A stretch of 12,341 nt of DNA from Planctomycetota bacterium (GTDB taxonomy: Bacteria; Planctomycetota; Planctomycetia; Pirellulales; Pirellulaceae). The stretch lies in the NCBI GenBank assembly GCA_024274855.1, contig JAJSAJ010000392.1, positions 1 to 12,341 of the forward strand, given 5' to 3'. The notes below the pieces were generated by a model. The model saw nothing but the letters and a program-made list of their open reading frames with translations, was not told the DNA's origin and did no database searches. Below, one piece after another: positions 7,132 through 12,341 of this stretch. How positions within the stretch are numbered: position 1 is the stretch's first letter; each line of letters starts with the position of its first letter. The translations under genes were made by a program, and so were the position numbers.

Positions 7132-7963
7132 TGAGAATCCTGACCGCCCAGAAATAGGCCACCAAGTTAAATATCACGGCCATCGAAAGAACCAGCTGTC
7201 CCAAGGGAGTCACGAAAAGCAATCGGGAGTTTCTGGGGTCGACGAAGAAATAGACGACAAGAATCAACAGGGGGATAATTGCCATATAGATGGCGGATTT
7301 GCGGGCCTGCGCGGTTTCGGTGCGGAGCTTACGTTCCAGCCGCTGCATTTCAAGTACGGATTTTGAAATTCGCTCGACCGTGTCGTTTAACCGTCCGCCG
7401 CTTTCCCGGCTGGCCAGCAATGCGGCTGAAAAGAGCGCAAAGTTTTCGCTATGAAGCCGCTCGTTCGCTTCTCGGAGCGCGCGTTCCATCGGCTTGCCCA
7501 TTTTGTATTCGCCAATAATCTGAGAAAATTCCTGCTGGATTGGTTTGGGACATTCCATCGCGAGCAGGTCAAGTGCCTGAGCCAGCGACAAGCCGGCACG
7601 AATGCTTGAAGAAAACATGACCATGGCATCGGCCAGTTGATCCTCGATCTTCTGCTTGCGCTCGGTCGCCATGCGCCGGATCAGATACCAGGGTCCCGCA
7701 GCCAGTAATACGCCTGTTAACAGGGCCAGCATCAAGCCATCCGTGGCGAGCCAGATGACGGCAACAATCGTAACAAGAATGCCGGACCACAAGTGAATCC
7801 AAGCTCGAAGGCGTTTCGGCTTGGCGCGCAACGCGCGTAAACGACCATCCAGATCCTGCTCGACAAAATCAAAAGCACTGGTCACTGCGTGCCTGCCGAA
7901 AAAGGCAGCCACGGTGACGCAAGCACCGGTGATCAAACAGAGGATCAAATGTTCGTTTCTCAT
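7118..7963 (-). CDS. tadB: Tad/Flp pilus assembly inner-membrane protein TadB (type II secretion F family)
   Basis: 281 residues from the chosen ATG. Membrane segments at about 6-23, 60-75 and 76-95, then a T2SF domain (about 107-232) with QLADAMVMFSSSIRAGLSL, ESGGRLNDTVERI and LRTETAQARKSAIYM, and two closing membrane segments (about 226-243 and 252-275). This is the TadB half of the TadB/TadC pair. Start choice: ATG 7963-7961 has GGAAG six bases upstream (7974-7970); the preceding in-frame GTG (7966-7964) is only three bases from it. Its end overlaps the tadC start. A 131-base spacer separates it from the ATPase gene upstream, unusually long for this cluster. Confidence 0.92.
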   Translation of the reverse strand: MRNEHLILCLITGACVTVAAFFGRHAVTSAFDFVEQDLDGRLRALRAKPKRLRAWIHLWSGILVTIVAVIWLATDGLMLALLTGVLLAAGPWYLIRRMATERKQKIEDQLADAMVMFSSSIRAGLSLAQALDLLAMECPKPIQQEFSQIIGEYKMGKPMERALREANERLHSENFALFSAALLASRESGGRLNDTVERISKSVLEMQRLERKLRTETAQARKSAIYMAIIPLLILVVYFFVDPRNSRLLFVTPLGQLVLSMAVIFNLVAYFWAVRILNADI

Positions 7964-7969
7964 CACATA

Positions 7970-7974
7970 CTTCC
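7970..7974 (-). promoter_or_regulatory. Ribosome binding site deciding the tadB start
   Basis: GGAAG on the minus strand. Six bases separate it from ATG 7963-7961, against three from the in-frame GTG at 7966, so the ATG is preferred. Confidence 0.45.
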
Positions 7975-8043
7975 AAAAAACTCTGGGAGCGCCACGAGCG
8001 TGTTGTCATACTGGCTTAACAGGCTCTCATTCTGATGCCCACA

Positions 8044-8066
8044 GCGCGTGGCGAAAGCGACCGCGC
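8044..8066 (-). other. Imperfect GC-rich hairpin in the spacer between the FHA-CpaF gene and tadB
   Basis: The spacer 7967-8097 contains GCGCG...CGCGC arms around a short A-rich centre, with one bulge, and no following T-tract. It may protect or separate the ATPase and tadBC parts of the transcript, or be incidental. No other signal is visible in this spacer. Confidence 0.25.
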
Positions 8067-8097
8067 AGCCATGCAACCGAGCCGTGATACATCAATG

Positions 8098-10005
8098 CTA
8101 CGTTGCGGCGGCTCCTTCGCTAACCCATTTGCCGTAAAGGAACTCCAAGTCGAGCAATCGCTTCTGAACGAGCGCATCGACGAATGTCGGCAGGTAGCCT
8201 GTCGGCTGAATCTCAACGTTGCGACGGTTGAAAATGTCGCGGACATTCACGTCGAAGGTCTCGGGATCGACACCCGTAACTTCGGAAATCTGACTGACAA
8301 CCCTCTTTCCTGTTGGGAGTCGGTCAATGTGGACAATGATGTCGATGGCTGAAGCAATCTGTCGGTGAAGCGAGCTGACGGGCAGGGTGGTGTCCATCAA
8401 CATCAGAAGTTCCAATCTTTCAACGACTTCCATCGAGCTGTTGGCATGGACCGTCGTCATCGATCCATCATGCCCCGTATTCATCGCCTGGACCATATCG
8501 AGTGCTTCCTGTCCACGGCACTCGCCGACAATAATCCGATCGGGACGCATCCGCAACGCGTTCTTCACGAGATCACGTATCGTGTAGGCTCCCGTTCCCT
8601 CGACGTTCGCCGGCTTGCTTTCAAGACTGACCACATGTTCCTGGTGCAGCTGCAGTTCCGACGTGTCCTCGATCGTAACAATGCGTTCCTTGTTGGGAAT
8701 GAAGCTGCTCAATACATTTAACATTCTCGTCTTACCGGAACCCGTTCCGCCACTGATCAAGACATTGCGACGATCAACAACACAAGCGCGAACGAATGTC
8801 GCGGCCGCTTTGCTGATCGTTTCAATTTCGATCATGTCGTCCATCGTCAAACGCTGAACCGGGAATTTTCGAACTGTCAAGCATGGCCCGAAAACGGCCA
8901 GGGGTGGGATAATGGCATTTACGCGAGAGCCGTCGGGCAATCGGGCATCGACCAGCGGCTGGCTCTTGTCAATACGACGGCCCACTTGAGCGACGATCCG
9001 TTCAATGATCGACTCGGTCACCTTTTCCGAGATGAATCGTCGCCCCGATTTCTCGATGACACCATTCTGTTCAACGTAAATCTGGTCGCTACGGACAACC
9101 ATGATTTCGCTGATTGTCGGCGCTCGCAGCAGATCCTGGAGGGGCCCAAATCCAAAAACAATGTCCTTCAGATCCTTTTTGAGCATCCGCAGCACAATGT
9201 ACTTCTTCAGTTCCTTGTGGAAATGGGGCCGCAGCAATTGAAAAACCTCGGAAAAACGCTCTTCAACCAGACGGATCTTGCTCGATACATCGGGACAGGC
9301 TTCCAGATCCAGCTTCTGTCGGATGAATTGAAGCAGCCCGTGCAGTTCGGTTTCCCGTTCGGGAACCAGATTGGTCGGTACGTCGAACTCGTTGGACGTC
9401 AATGCAGCAAGGTCGAAGACCTGATCGTCGTCCATCTCCATGATCAGCCGATTGATTGTGTGATCGAAAAGCGCCAGCCCTGTAATTTCCTCGAGCATCG
9501 GCTCGTTGGACTCGTCGAATACGTTCAGTTCGTGGCAAACGTCTTCGATGTTGTTTTCAAGTAATAGGATACTTTCTTCTTGATCACGCCCCGCTGCATC
9601 CATGTCGTACAGATCCAGTCGTTCGAGCAGCGTCTGGTGTATTCTGAGTTCCAAGTCGGCGATGACGGATCTGAGGTGAGCTTCCAGCTCGCTCCGCGTG
9701 ATCTGGGTTGTCTTGTCGACTTCAAAGCTGATCGTGAATGGCCAGATTCGGACCTTGACCGCGGCCGGAAATCGAGCCGTGTCGCCCCCCAGTACTTCGG
9801 TATCACCGACTAGACAGCTGTTGACGCCCAGGTTCTCCAGTTCCAACTGATCATCCACGCGGCGTACAACTGCGTGATGCCTGGAAACGAGTGGGCTGCG
9901 CAATACAACACTGTTTTCCGGATCGCGGCCGATGTGGATTTCGTCGTCCTCCACCTCGACCATCGATCGGTGGCTTTCGTTGACTTTGTTGAACCAGATT
10001 TTCAT
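8098..10005 (-). CDS. cpaF: TadA/CpaF secretion ATPase with N-terminal FHA domain
   Basis: 635 residues, longer than the usual 400-500 of CpaF. An FHA domain occupies about 1-97: IGRD at 25-28, SRHH at 41-44, and a late Asn62, the hallmarks of phosphothreonine binding. An acidic, helical linker (about 103-240) follows, then the CpaF part: conserved N-terminal region (FGFGPLQDLL 284-293, EIMV 300-303), Walker A GGTGSGKT (419-426), Asp box TIEDTSEL (444-451), Walker-B-like RIIVGECRG (490-498, Glu495), and His box HDGSMTTVHAN (512-522). All ATPase motifs are intact. It should form the cytoplasmic hexamer that powers TadB/TadC. ATG 10005-10003 lies 80 bases after the cpaB stop, with a modest GGA-type Shine-Dalgarno. 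The FHA domain suggests control by Ser/Thr phosphorylation; a kinase gene follows downstream in the same orientation. Confidence 0.93.
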   Translation of the reverse strand: MKIWFNKVNESHRSMVEVEDDEIHIGRDPENSVVLRSPLVSRHHAVVRRVDDQLELENLGVNSCLVGDTEVLGGDTARFPAAVKVRIWPFTISFEVDKTTQITRSELEAHLRSVIADLELRIHQTLLERLDLYDMDAAGRDQEESILLLENNIEDVCHELNVFDESNEPMLEEITGLALFDHTINRLIMEMDDDQVFDLAALTSNEFDVPTNLVPERETELHGLLQFIRQKLDLEACPDVSSKIRLVEERFSEVFQLLRPHFHKELKKYIVLRMLKKDLKDIVFGFGPLQDLLRAPTISEIMVVRSDQIYVEQNGVIEKSGRRFISEKVTESIIERIVAQVGRRIDKSQPLVDARLPDGSRVNAIIPPLAVFGPCLTVRKFPVQRLTMDDMIEIETISKAAATFVRACVVDRRNVLISGGTGSGKTRMLNVLSSFIPNKERIVTIEDTSELQLHQEHVVSLESKPANVEGTGAYTIRDLVKNALRMRPDRIIVGECRGQEALDMVQAMNTGHDGSMTTVHANSSMEVVERLELLMLMDTTLPVSSLHRQIASAIDIIVHIDRLPTGKRVVSQISEVTGVDPETFDVNVRDIFNRRNVEIQPTGYLPTFVDALVQKRLLDLEFLYGKWVSEGAAAT

Positions 10006-10085
10006 GCCATCCGTCGCTCCCGAACCATCGAAAACAGCGTGTAACCGGCTGTCCGTTCACCTCGCCGACAAGCTCCTGTCCTGAC

Positions 10086-10786
10086 TCAATCCGCCTTCTT
10101 TCGCGGATGAAGGGCGACCGCCACACTCCGATTGCTTCCAGCCGTCAGCTCCAGAAGTCTTAACGCTTTTGGTTCAAGTGTTCCCCCTTCGACATGTGCA
10201 ATGATCCCGACTTGCCGCTCTTCCGCTCGCGACGAGCTGTAGCTGCGTGACACATTGATGTCCCCCAAACGCGTTCCCAACGTGCCAATCGTAAAGGGGC
10301 CAATCGACTCGACTGCGGCGTTCGGATTACTTGGCCCCGCTCTCATGCCCGGTGCCGGAAAAATGAATGTGATCTGGTCGCCCGGATTGACCAAAGCCGG
10401 AACAAAAGCACGACTCTCGACAGTAACCCAAATCAATCGCTCGTCGGTCTTCAGCTTGATCGATCTCGCCGGTGTCTTGTAATCTTCGCGGTGAACAAAA
10501 TCACCTCCCTCGTAATTGCGAGTCGCCTTGATGCCGGCTACCGTCCCCTTGTCGCGGTAAAGGAAGACGTATTTTTTGAGTGTTTCCGCGTAGCGTTTCG
10601 GAACGAGCACAGGTTCGAAAGAGTCCTCCTTGAGTGTTTCTCCCACGCGAACCTTAACACCATCTCGAATACCTAGAAAGGATTCTACTTGGAATTCCGA
10701 TGCCTTTTTTCCAAGTAAATCCAGTTGAAGACGATAGCCGCTCCTCCGAACAGTACCGCCACAACCAGGCCCTGTATCGCTTTCAT
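10086..10786 (-). CDS. cpaB: CpaB/RcpC-like Tad pilus assembly protein, apparent one-base frameshift
   Basis: CpaB/RcpC proteins are inner-membrane-anchored periplasmic factors of Tad pilus machines. ATG 10786-10784 has GGGGAG eight bases upstream and encodes a short basic start plus a membrane segment (residues about 3-23, MKAIQGLVVAVLFGGAAIV). This frame ends at TAG 10687-10685 after 33 codons. Re-reading one base in the A6 run (plus-strand 10705-10710) joins it to the remaining frame, giving about 233 residues with KKASEF at the junction. The downstream part resembles SAF and CpaB/RcpC domains: VGETLKEDSF, VAGIKATRNYEGGDF, PGDQITFIFP, TLGTRLGD, GIIAHVEGGTLEPKALRLLEL. Without a frameshift, translation could begin only at an internal start such as GTG 10646-10644 (AAGG five bases upstream) and would lack the anchor. 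It is shorter than many CpaB proteins. Cause: homopolymer sequencing error, true mutation or slippage. Confidence 0.75.
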
Positions 10787-10794
10787 AAGATTAT

Positions 10795-10800
10795 CTCCCC
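10795..10800 (-). promoter_or_regulatory. Ribosome binding site of the cpaB-like gene
   Basis: GGGGAG on the minus strand, eight bases before ATG 10786-10784. It is among the strongest Shine-Dalgarno matches in the window and supports the upstream ATG, and hence the frameshift reading, over an internal start. Confidence 0.6.
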
Positions 10801-10806
10801 GACCCT

Positions 10807-11838
10807 CTAGTCTTTGGGGTACCCTTTGGTCTCTGGTGTAATCGTCAGGATCCCACTGCCAAGGCCATCCGTTTCGGCAGTCAACACGACATCACATGTT
10901 TCCGAACCCGACCGCTGATATCGGGCAACCCAGCCGCCCTCCATCTGCAACCACGGTACTCGACGGAGCCAACCCTGCTGATCGAAAAACCGTTTCCAGT
11001 TTTCCAGACTCGTTGGCCCCCTGAATCCAATCAACGCACCCCCTCCAGCAAACCGCACTGCCAGCGTGCGATGACTGCCCGGAGGGATCAGCCCAACGAG
11101 GTCCGAGCGGGAATCGGCGTTTGGGCAATCGGCCGCGCCTGTCAGAAGTGTCCAGCGGTTAGCACGGGCTGCTGCCTTGCCTTCGATCGAGGCGATCTGC
11201 CGCAGCCCTAGTCCCCATGATACCACAGATTCGGCGTGGGCGCTGCCGGCTTGACCACCCTTATCCGCGGCCACTGTCCGCACAGCCAGGACCATCAGCA
11301 CAGGCCCACCTGTCTGGTAGATCTTCCAGCCTTTGCCTTGCTCAACAGGCTTGAGCTTGTTCAATCGGTGCAGCAGTCGATCGGAAGCAGGCAATGCAGT
11401 TCGTTTCGATACGTGCGATCGGACCGCAGCTTTGCGGCACGTACGCCGCAACTGTTCCAATGCAGCTTCTTGATCACCCACAAACACCTGCCGAGTGAGC
11501 TGGATCGGCAAATCGCCAAACTCCAGCAAGTGAGGAAGTGTTGGATCTGCCGGCGGCTGCCACGCATTGAGCGATCCATCACGGGTGACAGACGCCGAAC
11601 CAGGATCGTTGCGCCACCATTGCAGCACTTGCCGGCCAAAAGTGAAGCCCAGAATCAAGATCACGCAGGCGGCCAGAAAGTTCCCGGAGCAAGCCGTGAT
11701 CCGCCGGGCCAAGCGGCCAAACCCGACTGGCTTGATGTCCGACGAGCCGGTACCCGTCGAGGGCGCATCGGAGTTCTGCGGCGCCGATTCATGCACCGTC
11801 TGCCCCAAGTCACCCGGCGTCCCTCGCGTCCAGCTCAT
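10807..11838 (-). CDS. Unrecognised single-membrane-segment protein upstream of cpaB
   Basis: 343 residues; I do not recognise the family. Seen: a polar, Ser/Thr/Gly-rich cytoplasmic start (1-45), basic residues (RLARR), one membrane segment (about 53-70), and a large soluble part (about 76-343) that should be extracytoplasmic. That part mixes predicted strands and helices (GPVLMVLAVRTV; RTLAVRFAGGGALIGF; LENWKRFFDQQGWLRRV; GGWVARYQ). It has few cysteines and no enzymatic motif I can name. The stop lies 20 bases before the cpaB start and contributes to its leader, so the two are probably co-transcribed; a structural or accessory role in the Tad machine is inferred from position only. ATG 11838-11836 has GGAG about ten bases upstream. 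Confidence 0.75.
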   Translation of the reverse strand: MSWTRGTPGDLGQTVHESAPQNSDAPSTGTGSSDIKPVGFGRLARRITACSGNFLAACVILILGFTFGRQVLQWWRNDPGSASVTRDGSLNAWQPPADPTLPHLLEFGDLPIQLTRQVFVGDQEAALEQLRRTCRKAAVRSHVSKRTALPASDRLLHRLNKLKPVEQGKGWKIYQTGGPVLMVLAVRTVAADKGGQAGSAHAESVVSWGLGLRQIASIEGKAAARANRWTLLTGAADCPNADSRSDLVGLIPPGSHRTLAVRFAGGGALIGFRGPTSLENWKRFFDQQGWLRRVPWLQMEGGWVARYQRSGSETCDVVLTAETDGLGSGILTITPETKGYPKD

Positions 11839-12046
11839 CGATAACCGGCTCCACTCCCTTCCGCTGAAGATGCTGCTCGTCTCCGGCTAACCGGGCATCC
11901 GAAGACCGATCACCGCTCGCGTGCAATTCCCCGCAATCACTATCCAGGACCGTCGAGCGGGTCGACGAACGGTTTCAGGCAAACAGCCGGCTGTACTCGA
12001 CGCTTGACGTGCCACGGAGGGCGAGTTGTTACGGCGGACCGAACGG
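11839..12046. other. Intergenic spacer
   Basis: 208 bases between the coiled-coil fragment and the 343-residue protein. On the minus strand an open frame of about 45 codons ends just inside the 343-residue gene but has no convincing start. I see no terminator, no clear promoter and no small pilin-like gene. Confidence 0.4.
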
Positions 12047-12341
12047 TCAGGGGTCGCCCTGCGCGGCCAGAAAGGCAGTTTTCATCTGCTGTTCCCTCGC
12101 ATCCAATGTCGCCACATCTTCTTGTAGTTTGTCAATTTTTCCATCAAGGTCTTGGATCTGTTGGAGGGCGTTGAGCCGATTCACAATCCACAGCCGTCGT
12201 ACCGGAGTCGGCGGTGGGGTGTCCGTCAACTCGTCATTTAACTGCTCGATTTCCCGCTTGACATTCTGGTACATTCTGAGATAGGCGTTGGTCATCCGGC
12301 GTGGCAGCCGACTGATCTCGCCAAAAATAACTTCGCCTCCA
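12047..12341 (-). CDS. C-terminal end of a coiled-coil protein, truncated by the window edge
   Basis: The frame is open from the window edge to a stop at 12047: 97 codons of product. The ATG at 12295-12293 has no Shine-Dalgarno, and the preceding codons (EVIFGEISRLPRR) read like protein, so I treat this as the end of a longer gene whose start is beyond base 12341. The visible part is charged and helical, with coiled-coil-like heptads in two stretches (NVKREIEQLNDEL and IQDLDGKIDKLQEDVATLD) separated by a Pro-rich turn (TPPPTPV). Family not recognised. Confidence 0.6.
   Translation of the reverse strand, partial: GGEVIFGEISRLPRRMTNAYLRMYQNVKREIEQLNDELTDTPPPTPVRRLWIVNRLNALQQIQDLDGKIDKLQEDVATLDAREQQMKTAFLAAQGDP

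Noticed and set aside
8986..9564. 192-codon open frame on the plus strand
   Set aside because: Antisense to the FHA-CpaF gene; a shadow of a clearly real coding sequence.
10703..10711. Canonical -1 ribosomal frameshift heptamer (A AAA AAG) in the cpaB-like gene
   Set aside because: In the zero frame the codons are GAA AAA AGG, so the heptamer is out of phase for tandem slippage; only single-tRNA or transcriptional slippage remains possible.
11236..11844. 202-codon open frame on the plus strand
   Set aside because: Antisense to the 343-residue gene; Arg/Gln-rich shadow translation with no supporting start signal or domain.
11839..11985. Open frame of about 45 codons on the minus strand upstream of the 343-residue gene, as a possible extra gene or frameshifted N-terminus
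   Set aside because: No ATG or convincing alternative start, no recognisable sequence; the 343-residue gene already has a usable start.
12047..12295. A complete 82-residue coiled-coil gene starting at ATG 12295
   Set aside because: No ribosome binding site, and the same frame is open to the window edge with protein-like residues, so a truncated longer gene is more likely.
1..12341. tRNA, rRNA, CRISPR arrays or phage genes
   Set aside because: I saw no cloverleaf-like sequence, no regularly spaced direct repeats, and no phage or integrase-like coding sequence.

Overview
The window looks like chromosomal DNA from a planctomycete, probably related to Pirellulales. The grounds are moderate G+C, a Ser/Thr kinase carrying a large extracytoplasmic part with a caspase-like fold, a CxxC zinc-ribbon/Pro-rich/single-membrane-segment protein of a kind common in that phylum, an FHA-CpaF fusion ATPase, and a short palindromic repeat of a style I associate with those genomes. 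Taxonomy is inference; no rRNA or other marker gene is present. Every gene I can support lies on the minus strand, so transcription runs from right to left.

Reading in the direction of transcription (12341 to 1): the C-terminal end of a coiled-coil protein (12341-12047, truncated by the window edge); a gap of about 208 bases; an unrecognised one-membrane-segment protein (11838-10807); a CpaB/RcpC-like Tad pilus protein (10786-10086) whose frame is broken by one base in an A6 run; a TadA/CpaF secretion ATPase with an N-terminal FHA domain (10005-8098); TadB (7963-7118) and TadC (7131-6184), which overlap by 14 bases; and a zinc-ribbon membrane protein (6166-5285) 17 bases after tadC. Together these form a Tad/Flp pilus-assembly gene cluster. 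The pilin, secretin, TadZ and prepilin peptidase genes are not in the window.

After a 199-base gap with a possible promoter comes a 1071-residue transmembrane kinase (5085-1870): kinase domain, membrane anchor, four tandem beta-type repeats, a caspase-like (C14) domain with the catalytic Cys but Gln in place of the catalytic His, an EF-hand-like loop, and a helical C-terminus. Downstream are a 126-base hairpin/MITE-like element (1507-1632) and a secreted C69-family dipeptidase gene (1463 to beyond base 1) interrupted by a single in-frame TAA.

The most interesting idea is a phospho-signalling link: a transmembrane Ser/Thr kinase with an apparently inactive caspase-like sensor is encoded just downstream of a pilus/secretion ATPase that carries a phosphothreonine-reading FHA domain. 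This is inferred from domain content and gene order, not demonstrated. Two otherwise recognisable genes (cpaB and the dipeptidase) each carry one simple lesion, so assembly error must be excluded before biological meaning is assigned to either.
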